A DNA stretch of 64,000 bases. Source: Chryseobacterium sp. HSC-36S06. GTDB lineage: Bacteria > Bacteroidota > Bacteroidia > Flavobacteriales > Weeksellaceae. The first letter of the stretch is position 1; each line of letters opens with the position of its first letter. Under the pieces are notes generated by a model. That model was not told where the DNA came from. It worked only from the letters and a program-made list of their open reading frames with translations, and did not search any database. Position numbers and translations under genes: made by a program. Where the stretch lies: contig NZ_JALJZX010000003.1 of the NCBI RefSeq assembly GCF_024171485.1, positions 62,001-126,000 of the forward strand. The letters are read 5' to 3'. This document shows positions 7,023-15,960 of this stretch, piece after piece.

Positions 7023-8537
7023 TCAGCCGATATTATTCACTGCATTTTTTATTCTGCCCACACTTTCTTCGCTTCCAAGGATTTCGAGAATATCAGGAAC
7101 ATCGGGGCCTTTCAGCTCACCAACCAGCGCAAGACGGAGAGGCATCATCACTTTCCCCATTCCCAATTCTTTGGTTTCAGCGAAATCATGAATGGCTTTT
7201 CTTAAAGTTTCAGCCTCAAAGGTTTCTGTGGCGTGAAATACATCAGCCAAATCATTCATCAAAGTTCCGGTCTCGTCGTTCCAGGCTTTTTTGGAAGCCT
7301 TTTCGTCGTAACCAGTTGGAGTTTCAAAGAAAAATTTACCGTCGTGATAGATGTCTTTGATAAAAGTAGCTCTTTCTTTCATTAAAGAAATTATTTTCAG
7401 AAGCTTATCATCGCTGAATTGCTTAAGGTCTATTCCCTCAGTAACTTTCAATAATGCTAAAGTTTCTTCGTTGGATAATTGCTTTAAATATACGTGGTTA
7501 AACCATTCTGCTTTTTCTTTGCTGAAACGTGCACCGGCTTTATGAACTTTGTGCAGATCAAACTCCTTTACCATTTCATCCAAAGTAAGAATTTCTCTGT
7601 CATTCGCAGGACTCCAGCCTAAAAGTGCAACCATGTTGATAAATGCGTTCGGAAGATATCCTTCCTCGCGGTAGCCTTTGGAAATATTTTCTGTTTCAGG
7701 ATCTTTAAAATTTAATGGAAAAACGGGGAAACCGAATTTGTCGCCATCTCTTTTGCTGAGTTTGCCTTTTCCTTCAGGCTTCAGAATTAATGATAAGTGT
7801 GCAAACTGTGGTCTTTCCCAGCCCATTGCTTCATATAATAAATAATGAAGACCCAGTGACGGCAGCCATTCTTCCCCACGGATAACGTGAGTGATTTCCA
7901 TTTCGTGATCATCAACCACATTGGCGAAATGGTAAGTCGGCATTCCGTCGTTTTTCACCAAAACTTTATCATCCAGTGTATTGGTGTTTACGGAAGATTT
8001 TCCGCGGATAATGTCTTCAAGATTCAGAATCCGGTCCACAGGCATTTTGAAACGAACGACATAAGGAACGTTTTCATTAAGTAACTTTTGTACTTCTTCT
8101 TCAGAAAGTGTCAGCGAGTTTTTCAGCCGGTTTCGGGTGATATAATTATAAGCGAAAACATCACCGTTCTGCTCGTATTCTTTTCGGATTTCGTCGAGCT
8201 CTTCCGGTGTGTCAAAAGCCAGATACGCGTAATCTGTTTTTAGGATTTCAGATAAATATCTATCGTAAATATCGCGTCTTTCCGACTGGCGGTAAGGAGC
8301 AAATTTCCCTCCGTGTTTAGGACTTTCGTCGGGAATGATTCCGCACCATTCCAGGGCTTCCATAATATAATCTTCAGCTCCCTCCACGTATCTTGCAGTA
8401 TCGGTATCCTCAATCCTCAAAACGAATTCGCCGCCCTGATTTTTTGCAAAAAGATAATCGTATAAAGCTGTTCTTACTCCTCCTAGATGTAAAGGACCGG
8501 TTGGACTTGGTGCAAAACGCACTCTTACTTTGCTCAT
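7023..8537 (-). CDS. gltX: Glutamate--tRNA ligase
   Basis: GluRS charges tRNA-Glu. The 504-residue class I synthetase has the HIGH-equivalent motif in RFAPSPTGPLHLGG (about 7-20), the VDDHEMEITHVIRGEEWLPS segment, and the KLSKR motif (KLSKRDGD, about 258-265), followed by the helical anticodon-binding domain. Length matches bacterial GluRS. The start MSKVRVRFAPSPTGP is canonical. There is no glutaminyl-tRNA synthetase in the window, so specificity beyond tRNA-Glu cannot be judged. Confidence 0.97.
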   Translation of the reverse strand: MSKVRVRFAPSPTGPLHLGGVRTALYDYLFAKNQGGEFVLRIEDTDTARYVEGAEDYIMEALEWCGIIPDESPKHGGKFAPYRQSERRDIYDRYLSEILKTDYAYLAFDTPEELDEIRKEYEQNGDVFAYNYITRNRLKNSLTLSEEEVQKLLNENVPYVVRFKMPVDRILNLEDIIRGKSSVNTNTLDDKVLVKNDGMPTYHFANVVDDHEMEITHVIRGEEWLPSLGLHYLLYEAMGWERPQFAHLSLILKPEGKGKLSKRDGDKFGFPVFPLNFKDPETENISKGYREEGYLPNAFINMVALLGWSPANDREILTLDEMVKEFDLHKVHKAGARFSKEKAEWFNHVYLKQLSNEETLALLKVTEGIDLKQFSDDKLLKIISLMKERATFIKDIYHDGKFFFETPTGYDEKASKKAWNDETGTLMNDLADVFHATETFEAETLRKAIHDFAETKELGMGKVMMPLRLALVGELKGPDVPDILEILGSEESVGRIKNAVNNIG

Positions 8538-8559
8538 TTTGTGTAAAAAATTTAAGATG

Positions 8560-8567
8560 CAAATTTA
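8560..8567 (-). promoter_or_regulatory. Predicted -7 element of gltX
   Basis: TAAATTTG on the reverse strand, 22 bases before the gltX ATG. Confidence 0.5.
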
Positions 8568-8607
8568 AGTAAAAATTGAGTTTATAAAGGATTTGAGATA
8601 TTTTATT

Positions 8608-8615
8608 TAGTTTTG
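8608..8615 (+). promoter_or_regulatory. Predicted -7 element for the cupin/glycosyltransferase pair
   Basis: TAGTTTTG matches TAnnTTTG, with the ATG of the cupin gene 20 bases downstream. No TTTG is found at the usual -33 distance. Confidence 0.45.
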
Positions 8616-8635
8616 CATCTTAAAGAATTACTAAG

Positions 8636-8980
8636 ATGTTAGAGATTGGCGACAGACCGTGGGGGAAATATTATGTTTTGGCGGATGAACCTTCGTATAA
8701 ACTGAAGAGAATTGAGGTAAATCCGGGACAAAGACTTTCTTATCAGTTTCATCATCACCGCCAGGAATTCTGGACCATTGTTCAGGGTGAAGCAATTGTA
8801 ATTCTGGATGAAAGCGAACATATCTTAAAATATGGCCAAAGTATTTTTATTCCTCAAGGCGCAAAACACCGAATCGAAAACAGAAGTTCTGAACTTGTGG
8901 TCTTTGTAGAAGTGCAGACCGGAACCTATTTTGGGGAAGATGATATTATCCGTTTAGAGGATGATTACGAAAGAAGGTAA
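8636..8980 (+). CDS. Cupin, type II phosphomannose isomerase-like
   Basis: A 114-residue single-domain cupin resembling the C-terminal domain of bifunctional mannose-6-phosphate isomerase/GDP-mannose pyrophosphorylase proteins. It starts with RPWGKYYVL and has the metal motif in SYQFHHHRQEFWTIVQGEA and a second conserved segment GQSIFIPQGAKHRIEN. The predicted role is fructose-6-P/mannose-6-P interconversion or sugar-nucleotide supply for surface glycans. It is 16 bases before a glycosyltransferase gene, supporting that role. A stand-alone domain may instead have another sugar substrate. Confidence 0.82.
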   Translation: MLEIGDRPWGKYYVLADEPSYKLKRIEVNPGQRLSYQFHHHRQEFWTIVQGEAIVILDESEHILKYGQSIFIPQGAKHRIENRSSELVVFVEVQTGTYFGEDDIIRLEDDYERR

Positions 8981-8996
8981 AAAATTTTGAAAAATT

Positions 8997-11072
8997 ATGA
9001 GGTTTTGGAGTTTGAGAAAGAGATATAAGCAGCTTAAACGGGATATAAAGTTTAAAAAGTCTGCAAGATTTCTTAATTCTTCATTAAGAGATCTTTCCTT
9101 TTTCGAGAACTACTCCTTCAATTTCAGAGAAGAACCTGAACCGGAAGTAAGTATTATCATACCCGTTCATAACCAACTTCATTATACATTAAACTGTCTT
9201 TATGCCTTATCTGAATGTAACGATAATGTGTCTAAAGAAATTATTTTGGTAAATGACTGCAGTACGGATAATACCCAAAAAATCCTTTCACAGATAAAAG
9301 GAATAACGCTCATTAATAATACCGAAAATTCAGGTTTTCTAAAAAGTGCAAATACCGCAATAAAAAAGGCAAAAGGTTCTTATATTTATTTGCTCAACAA
9401 CGACACAAAGGCTCAAAACAACTACCTAACTTCACTTTTATCCGTCTTTCAAACCCGGTCGAATGTTGGAGCTGTAGGCTCTAAACTGATTTTCGGGAAC
9501 AATACTTTACAGGAGGCAGGCTGTCTCGTTTTCAAAAATAATGTGGTTGTAAACCGTGGAGCTACCCAGTCAATCGATGCTCCGCAATTTAACTTCCTGC
9601 GAACAGTAGACTATGTTTCAGGATGCAGTTTGCTTTTTAAAAGACAGAATTCTAACGGGAATCTGAATCTTTTCGATGAAGTTTATTCGCCTGCCTATTA
9701 TGAAGAAAACGATCTTTGCATGCGGCTGAAACATCTTCAAGGTTTAGACACCTACTACCAACCTCGATCAGAAGTGATACATTATGAAAACATAAGCTAT
9801 CAGAAACACCCTCTCAATAAGCACAATTTAATACAGAAAAATTCTCTTATTTTCTATGAAAGATGGAAGAATTACCTTAAAAATATTTGGAAAGAAGGCG
9901 ATGATTTTTATAGAATAAATGACGATGCCCAATATGACAAATGCATTCTTGTAGCAGAAGAGTATATTCCAAAATTCGATCAGGATTCAGGTTCTAACAG
10001 GTTTACTGAGATTATAAAAATTCTGGTAAGTAACAATCATAAAATATACCTGCTGATAAAGAATGAATTTTCTCCAGATGATGCTGATTATGTAAAGAAA
10101 TTTCAAGATTTGGGGGTTGAGGTTATAAGGGAATACTTAACCCCTAAACGGAAAATAATCCGGAAAGCAAAACAACTCGAGCAAATAAAAAACTCTGTAG
10201 ATTATATCTGGATTTTCCGACCGGAAGGCTATGAGTATTATAATGAGGTTATTAAACCAATCGGTTTCCGTGCGAAGATCATTTACGACATGGTAGATCT
10301 TCATTATCTGAGATTTTCAAGAGAGCAGGCGTATTTTCTAAAAAACAAAGCCACCTTAAAGAGGGAAAAAGAAGTTTGCGAATTAGAACGGAAAGCGTTT
10401 CTGCACGCAGACGCCATCATAGCAATAAGCGATCATGAGAAAGAAATTCTCGCGAGAGAAAAAATAAATCCTGAAAAAATCTTTATTGTAAGTAATATCC
10501 ATTCATTAAAAAAGAATCTGAGGCAGAAATCTTTTAATGACAGAGAAGGCCTCATTTTTATTGGCAGTTTTCTTCACAAACCTAATGTAGATTCTGTGTT
10601 ATATCTGCATAACGAGATCATGCCATTGGTCTGGGAACAAAACCCTGATATTAGAGTGTATATCGTAGGTGGAAATGCACCAGAAGAAATCATTACATTG
10701 AATTCCGAAAGATTCAGAATTCTTGGCTATCAAAAAGAAATCGACACGCTCTTCACAAGTGCGAAAGCGATGGTTGCACCGCTGCGATACGGAGCCGGAG
10801 TAAAAGGCAAAATCGGCCAGGCACTGGAGTATCAACTGCCCGTAATATCAACTACAATTGGTGTAGAGGGAATGAAATTAACGCCGAATATCCATGCCCT
10901 TGTCGCAGAAATTTCTGATCCCGAAACTTTTGCTAACTACATCTTAGATATTTATTCCAATGAAAAAAATTGGACCGAACTCTACGAAGGCAGTAAAAAT
11001 GGATTGCAGTATTTTTCAACCGAAAACCAGGAAAAAAACATCAAAAACCTGCTGGATTATCTGAATAATTGA
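8997..11072 (+). CDS. Two-domain glycosyltransferase (GT2 + GT4-like)
   Basis: A 691-residue fusion. Residues about 50-270 form a GT-A (GT2) domain: VSIIIPVHNQLHYT, a nucleotide-binding VNDCSTDNT, and a DxD-like LLNNDT. Residues about 320-690 form a GT-B domain with DMVDLHYLR, a AIIAISDHEKEIL segment, FIGSFLHKPN and the donor-site APLRYGAGVKGKIGQALEYQ motif of GT4-like enzymes. It therefore likely adds two sugars to a surface polysaccharide or LPS. The protein lacks a signal peptide and should act at the cytoplasmic membrane face. The acceptor is unknown. Confidence 0.88.
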   Translation: MRFWSLRKRYKQLKRDIKFKKSARFLNSSLRDLSFFENYSFNFREEPEPEVSIIIPVHNQLHYTLNCLYALSECNDNVSKEIILVNDCSTDNTQKILSQIKGITLINNTENSGFLKSANTAIKKAKGSYIYLLNNDTKAQNNYLTSLLSVFQTRSNVGAVGSKLIFGNNTLQEAGCLVFKNNVVVNRGATQSIDAPQFNFLRTVDYVSGCSLLFKRQNSNGNLNLFDEVYSPAYYEENDLCMRLKHLQGLDTYYQPRSEVIHYENISYQKHPLNKHNLIQKNSLIFYERWKNYLKNIWKEGDDFYRINDDAQYDKCILVAEEYIPKFDQDSGSNRFTEIIKILVSNNHKIYLLIKNEFSPDDADYVKKFQDLGVEVIREYLTPKRKIIRKAKQLEQIKNSVDYIWIFRPEGYEYYNEVIKPIGFRAKIIYDMVDLHYLRFSREQAYFLKNKATLKREKEVCELERKAFLHADAIIAISDHEKEILAREKINPEKIFIVSNIHSLKKNLRQKSFNDREGLIFIGSFLHKPNVDSVLYLHNEIMPLVWEQNPDIRVYIVGGNAPEEIITLNSERFRILGYQKEIDTLFTSAKAMVAPLRYGAGVKGKIGQALEYQLPVISTTIGVEGMKLTPNIHALVAEISDPETFANYILDIYSNEKNWTELYEGSKNGLQYFSTENQEKNIKNLLDYLNN

Positions 11073-11096
11073 CAGAAATATTACCCAACCTTTCTT

Positions 11097-12083
11097 TTAC
11101 TCACTTAGCATTCTGAATATCCACTCGCTGAAACTGTACTTTTTTACGATTTGCTCCGGTAATTCTTGATAGGGTCTTTTCAGGAACTCCAGAATTGCAG
11201 CGTTGTTGTCGTTTTCAATAACGAAAATATTGTCTGGATGGTAGAAATCATACTTTTTAACCATTAGATTATCTGTAATGATTTTCTTTCTGTAATACAT
11301 ACCCTCGAAAAATCTGAAAGATAAACCAAACTGTCTCGGATCAACAAAATCTACAAGAACATCAGATTTTTTAACAAACTCTATGTTTTGCGCAAAAGTA
11401 ATTCTCTTTGTAATATATTTAATATGTGGATTTTTGTCGTTGTTTTTGTCAAATTCCTGTAAATAAAAATCGAGTTTAAAATCATTATTAACTGCAAACT
11501 CTACAAAATTATTAATCTTAGTCCTTCTGATTTCCCAATCTAAACCCACGAAATAAAAAACTGGCGGAATATTGGGCACGGGATTCTGAACGGCTTTATA
11601 ATTATCAAAATCAAAGTAAAAGTTTGTAGTTTCTTTCACATTACTAAAACCCGGTACGGTTTCAAAACAGAAGAACGTATCGAAGAAAGAAAAATAATTT
11701 TTCACTTCCGGAAATTTTTCGATTCCATCCCACTGATAGCCGATATATTTTTTGGTTTTATTCTTTAACTTTTCAATAAAAGAAGCGGGAAATGAATCCG
11801 GTCGGATTACGAAAATATAATCGAACTTTTCATCCAATTCAGCTATAATTCTTGCATATTCAGTTTCCTCAAATTGATCAATAAGTTTCTTTTTATAACT
11901 TTTATCTTTCAAAAAATTCTTCCTTATAAAATTGACCAGTCGTTCAGAGCCACGGTATTTATAAGCTGGAATTTTATTGGTAATTAAAGATGTCTGAAAT
12001 CCCAATTTTTCTAAGTTTTTCATGAAAAGTTCAGGAAAATCCGAATAATCGGGCATTACCAGCAGAAATTTTTTCGGTCGCAT
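11097..12083 (-). CDS. Putative glycosyltransferase-like protein (GT-B / CgeB-like)
   Basis: The 328-residue product begins KKFLLVMPDYSDFPELFMKNLEKLGF and contains a YIGYQWDGIEKFP segment and a C-terminal FRFFEGMYYRKKIITDN segment. The latter resembles donor-site sequence of GT-B enzymes of the CgeB/spore-coat type. No clear GT2 motifs are present. The context, flanked by glycosyltransferases on both sides, supports a role in surface glycan assembly. It ends convergent with the 691-residue glycosyltransferase and lies 8 bases after the next upstream gene. Family call is tentative. Confidence 0.55.
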   Translation of the reverse strand: MRPKKFLLVMPDYSDFPELFMKNLEKLGFQTSLITNKIPAYKYRGSERLVNFIRKNFLKDKSYKKKLIDQFEETEYARIIAELDEKFDYIFVIRPDSFPASFIEKLKNKTKKYIGYQWDGIEKFPEVKNYFSFFDTFFCFETVPGFSNVKETTNFYFDFDNYKAVQNPVPNIPPVFYFVGLDWEIRRTKINNFVEFAVNNDFKLDFYLQEFDKNNDKNPHIKYITKRITFAQNIEFVKKSDVLVDFVDPRQFGLSFRFFEGMYYRKKIITDNLMVKKYDFYHPDNIFVIENDNNAAILEFLKRPYQELPEQIVKKYSFSEWIFRMLSE

Positions 12084-12091
12084 CTATTAAG

Positions 12092-13141
12092 CTATTTTAG
12101 TAAATAGGTGATTTGAAATAGTTTGAATTGCTTTCTAAGACTGTTCACCGGATTTCTGACATAATGCTTTTTTATCTGATCAAATGATTTAAGCGTGAGT
12201 TTGTTCATCGCTCTGTAATAAACTTCATTTTTGTGAGATAAATAAGTTTGTGAGGGTAAATCTGAGTAAGTATTGACTAATGATTTTTCCAGTTTTCTGA
12301 TCACTTCACCGCTTAATTTTTCACGTTCCCGTATGGCAAAATCCAGAAAAATTTTCTTGAGGTAAACGTTATACCACTTTGCAATATCAAGGTTTTGCTT
12401 TTTGATGTATTTTTCATGCACTTCTTCCAGCACCGAAATATACGATTCCAAATTTCTGTCGCTTACCTTTCTGGTAATGGAATTTTCGTTATCCGTTCTG
12501 TAGAAATAGGTTTCGTGATTAACGAACTTTACATTTTTTGCTAAAAGCATCGTTTCAAAAAACCACAATTCATCTTCGTGAAGAATTCCGTTCTTAAAGC
12601 GGAGATTATTTTTATCGATGAATTCTTTACTGTACAGACGATTTTGCGCAACAGGGGTTAATGCAGATTCCATCGCTTTTGTTAAAACCTCAAAATGAGT
12701 ATTTGCATAAGTGATATCGCCTTCTTTCGGAGGATACAACTGTGAAATTTTCGATATGATGTCGCCATTAATTTTTGAGGTTACGGTAATCCCGGTAACG
12801 ATATCGTTGTTATCCCCAGACGAAACCAATGTGCTGATGGCGTCAGTACTTAAAACATCATCTGAATCCAAAAAAAACAGAAACGCTCCTTTTGAAATTT
12901 TAATTCCCCTGTTTCTTGTTGCTGACAGTCCTGAATTTTCCTGTGTAAATACCTGGAACCGTTGATCCTTGGTTTCAAAAGATTTAATAATTTCAAGTGT
13001 ATGGTCACTGCTGCCATCATTAATTAAAATGCATTCCCAATTTTGATAATCCTGCTTCAGGACGGAATCGACACATGCTTCAACATATTTTTCAACATTG
13101 TAGCACGGAACGACGATCGATACCAGTGGTGCAGAAATCAT
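12092..13141 (-). CDS. Glycosyltransferase family 2 protein
   Basis: A 349-residue GT-A enzyme. Visible motifs are VSIVVPCYNVEKYVEACVDSVL at the N-terminus (nucleotide-sugar binding), LINDGSSDHT, the RNRGIKISKG segment and the DxD in FLDSDD (about 93-98). The C-terminal third is helical and basic and probably binds membrane or acceptor. Its ATG overlaps the stop of the upstream GT2 gene by one base (TAATG), so translation of the two is likely coupled. Donor and acceptor are unknown. Confidence 0.9.
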   Translation of the reverse strand: MISAPLVSIVVPCYNVEKYVEACVDSVLKQDYQNWECILINDGSSDHTLEIIKSFETKDQRFQVFTQENSGLSATRNRGIKISKGAFLFFLDSDDVLSTDAISTLVSSGDNNDIVTGITVTSKINGDIISKISQLYPPKEGDITYANTHFEVLTKAMESALTPVAQNRLYSKEFIDKNNLRFKNGILHEDELWFFETMLLAKNVKFVNHETYFYRTDNENSITRKVSDRNLESYISVLEEVHEKYIKKQNLDIAKWYNVYLKKIFLDFAIREREKLSGEVIRKLEKSLVNTYSDLPSQTYLSHKNEVYYRAMNKLTLKSFDQIKKHYVRNPVNSLRKQFKLFQITYLLK

Positions 13142-14106
13142 TATTTATGAGTTAATCGGGCGTATAAGTTTGGGAAATAGTAATATAATCTTAAATAGAA
13201 GTAGTACTCTATTCCGATATCTGTTGCAGAATATTTTAAAAATGAATTAAATGCCCTACGGATTTCCTCTTTTTCAGATTTCATTTCATCTCCTTTCGTA
13301 TTTCTTGTAATTCTTTTCAGAACCATCAGAAGTTTCCTGACGATATTTTTAATGATTTTGTTTCGATCCCCAACCTTTGCAGAATTTCTCCAAAATTCAA
13401 AAACCTCCATAATTGCTAAAAAAAATTGGTAAGCAGTCTCGGGGGAGAGGTTATGCGAAAGGCTGTCTTCCCGCTGTATGTAATGGTATAACTTTTCATT
13501 GGATTTTACCACTTTTACTGCCTTATTGAAAATCTTGAAAAGTGTAGAATAATCCTCGAAACATTTTAGATTTTCAGGAAAGTGTACGTTTTTTAAAAGG
13601 TCTGCTTTAAACAGTTTCCCCCATGGATGGCTCTGGATTTCCTGATCCTCCAGTAAAAGGACTAAAGCTCTGTTTCCATCAAATATTTTCTCCTCCGAAA
13701 TTGGTTTACTGCATAGCACATTTCCATTTTCATCCTCGTAAGATGCTTCTACAATAGAAATATCGGCATTTTCACCGACAAGTAAACTGTATAATTCCGA
13801 ACAATAATTCAATTCAGCCCAATCATCGGAATCCACAAAGCAAATATAATCTCCTGTCGCTGCTTTTACACCACTGTTTCTGGCTTTAGAAACGCCCGAA
13901 TTTTGCTGCTTAAAAACCAAAATCCGTTCATCATTACTTTGAAATTTATTATAAATCAGTGATGTCTCATCCGTCGAGCCATCATCGATAATAATGATTT
14001 CAAGATTAGTATAAGATTGTTGAACTACCGACTCTAAACACTTTTCCAACGTTTTTTCGGCATTAAAACAAGGTATAATTATACTTATCAGTGGATCATT
14101 ATTCAT
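13141..14106 (-). CDS. Glycosyltransferase family 2 protein
   Basis: A 321-residue GT-A enzyme with ISIIIPCFNAEKTLEKCLESV, IIDDGSTDET, KARNSGVKAATGDYICFVDSDDW (DxD in VDSDDW), and a conserved SHPWGKLFKADLL segment typical of the EpsJ/WcaA-like branch. It is paralogous to the gene immediately downstream and translationally coupled to it through a TAATG overlap. The intergenic stretch upstream (14107-14329) separates it from a divergent glycosyltransferase. Confidence 0.9.
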   Translation of the reverse strand: MNNDPLISIIIPCFNAEKTLEKCLESVVQQSYTNLEIIIIDDGSTDETSLIYNKFQSNDERILVFKQQNSGVSKARNSGVKAATGDYICFVDSDDWAELNYCSELYSLLVGENADISIVEASYEDENGNVLCSKPISEEKIFDGNRALVLLLEDQEIQSHPWGKLFKADLLKNVHFPENLKCFEDYSTLFKIFNKAVKVVKSNEKLYHYIQREDSLSHNLSPETAYQFFLAIMEVFEFWRNSAKVGDRNKIIKNIVRKLLMVLKRITRNTKGDEMKSEKEEIRRAFNSFLKYSATDIGIEYYFYLRLYYYFPNLYARLTHK

Positions 14107-14242
14107 ATGAACTGCAATAGGATGTGATGTGTAAATTACTTCGGGTAAGTTTCACAATAAGTATGAAAAGCTTTTATTAATAAGTAGTTTTGCCGTGTAT
14201 ATACTAACGCAATTTAATTGAAATTATTAAGTTGCACAAATT

Positions 14243-14274
14243 TTTGATATCGCAGATTTTTTATGCTAAATTTG
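14243..14274 (+). promoter_or_regulatory. Promoter of the 14330 glycosyltransferase (TTTG-N20-TAAATTTG)
   Basis: TTTG at 14243-14246, 20 bases, TAAATTTG at 14267-14274. Both boxes and the spacing fit the Bacteroidota consensus. The leader to the ATG at 14330 is about 52 bases. Confidence 0.65.
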
Positions 14275-14329
14275 AATCAAAACCTTCCACTTTACTGAAC
14301 GTTGAGGGTTTAAATTATAATCTCAGCAA

Positions 14330-15199
14330 ATGAACATCGTATATTTAGTTTTTGGCAATAATCTGGAGCATTATCAGCAAATATATTTCTCGATCTATAC
14401 CGCCATGGCTCGAAAAAAGGACAATGACAGAATTATTGTCATCGCAGAAAATCCTTCGTTGTTTAATTTTTTTGAGGAAAGCGTAGAAGTAATAGAGATC
14501 AACAAAGAAATTATTGAGCGGTGGGAGGGCCAATATCAGTTTTTTTGGCGGGTAAAAATTAAAGCGCTACAGTTAATCGCCGAAAAATATCCTTCGGAAT
14601 CCGTTCTTTATTTGGATGGCGATACTTTTTTTTACCAGGATCTCGATACCCTGAGAGAAGGCATGAACAATGGACAAAATTTTATGCATCTTGAGGAAGG
14701 TAAACTGTCTTCACTATCATCAAAAACCGAAAAACTGATGTGGAAGCAAATGCAGGGGAAAGAATACAATCATATCAAAATTGATAAAAACTCCGCGATG
14801 TGGAATGCCGGATTAATCGGAATTTCTAAATACCACTTAGACTCTCTGCAGATTGTATTAGATGTAAATGATGCCATGTGCGCCGATGACGTCACCAGAA
14901 GACTTATAGAACAGTTTGCGTTCTCTCTGGGATTGGGTAAAAATACTGAACTTAAATCTGCAGATCACATTGTTGGACATTATTGGGGAAATAAAAAGCA
15001 TTGGAATACTATTATTGGTAATTTCCTGAAAGAATCTTTCATGAAAAAACACAATCTGATGCAAATCGTAGAAAACTTGAAAGAGATAGATCTTACTCAG
15101 AATCCTGTTTGGGTAAAAGAATCCAATACAGAAAGAAGACTAAATAAGTTCCTAAATAAATTTTATCAGAACAAGAAAACTACTTATATCAAAAAGTAA
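14330..15199 (+). CDS. Putative glycosyltransferase (GT-A fold, nucleotide-sugar transferase-like)
   Basis: The 289-residue protein shows a GT-A-like organisation: an N-terminal YLVFGNNLEHYQQIYFSI strand-helix, VLYLDGDTFFYQD with a DxD motif near residue 97-99, a NSAMWNAGLIGIS segment like those in GT8-type enzymes, and a late HYWGNKKHW motif resembling the metal-binding HxxGxxKPW of GT8. I infer a retaining glycosyltransferase acting on the same surface glycan as its neighbours. The exact family is not certain. Confidence 0.65.
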   Translation: MNIVYLVFGNNLEHYQQIYFSIYTAMARKKDNDRIIVIAENPSLFNFFEESVEVIEINKEIIERWEGQYQFFWRVKIKALQLIAEKYPSESVLYLDGDTFFYQDLDTLREGMNNGQNFMHLEEGKLSSLSSKTEKLMWKQMQGKEYNHIKIDKNSAMWNAGLIGISKYHLDSLQIVLDVNDAMCADDVTRRLIEQFAFSLGLGKNTELKSADHIVGHYWGNKKHWNTIIGNFLKESFMKKHNLMQIVENLKEIDLTQNPVWVKESNTERRLNKFLNKFYQNKKTTYIKK

Positions 15200-15202
15200 C
15201 TG

Positions 15203-15958
15203 CTATTTTATATCCCTTAATTTTCGGTAAGTTTCGTTTACATACAGACTTTGCAGGTAGCTTATTCTTAATCCGTCTATTCCATCAAAAATTCCTAATT
15301 TCAGGAAATAGGTTTTCACGAATTTAAAGATCACCTTAATATAATGCACGGCAGTTGAATATTTTTTTCCGGTTTCAGCGAGTTCTTCTCCCTTCAGACG
15401 GCCGTAATACAGCATTTTATTCTTAAAAGACGCATAGTTTTCAAAAGAATAATGCAGAAGTTTGCTCTTTAAAACACCTGTTGTTCCGTTAACATCCAGT
15501 GTTTCGTGTACTTTTTTGTGCTTTAAATAGGACGCTTTTGACTTTTTAAACAGACGGAAATTCTTATCATTTTGTGTACCCGAAAAATTTATTTTTTTCT
15601 TCCCGACAAAAAAAATTCTGTAAATGTAATAAGCGTCGGCGGCGTTGGTGCAGTTGACCGTTTCTTTAATTTCATTTTTCAGTTCAGGAGTAATCCTTTC
15701 ATCGCCGTCAAGAAAAAGCACCCAATCGTTTTTAGCCGAGTTCAATGCCAGATTCCGCTGTTTGGTGAAATCTTCGAAAGCATTTTTAATGACTTTAACC
15801 TTAGTATTCTTTAGTGCAATTTCTACCGTTCTATCGGTACTGAAGGAATCCACAACAATAATCTCGTCACAAAAATCAAAACATTCAAGAACTTCCTGAA
15901 TGTTTTTTTCTTCATTAAAAGTGATAATTAAACCGCTGATATGTTGTGTAAGATCCAA
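15203..15958 (-). CDS. GT2 glycosyltransferase, WaaE/KdtX-like, with TTG start
   Basis: A 251-residue enzyme with SGLIITFNEEKNIQEVLEC, IIVVDSFSTDRT, KQRNLALNSAKNDWVLFLDGDER (DxD in LDGDE) and the SYLKHKKVHETL segment typical of lipopolysaccharide-core glucosyltransferases of the WaaE type. No in-frame ATG precedes the conserved core; an in-frame stop lies at 15971-15973. The only plausible start is a TTG at 15956-15958, two bases after the rocD stop, so it is probably translated by coupling to rocD. Acceptor is inferred as LPS core or similar. Confidence 0.85.
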   Translation of the reverse strand: MDLTQHISGLIITFNEEKNIQEVLECFDFCDEIIVVDSFSTDRTVEIALKNTKVKVIKNAFEDFTKQRNLALNSAKNDWVLFLDGDERITPELKNEIKETVNCTNAADAYYIYRIFFVGKKKINFSGTQNDKNFRLFKKSKASYLKHKKVHETLDVNGTTGVLKSKLLHYSFENYASFKNKMLYYGRLKGEELAETGKKYSTAVHYIKVIFKFVKTYFLKLGIFDGIDGLRISYLQSLYVNETYRKLRDIK

Positions 15959-15960
15959 GT

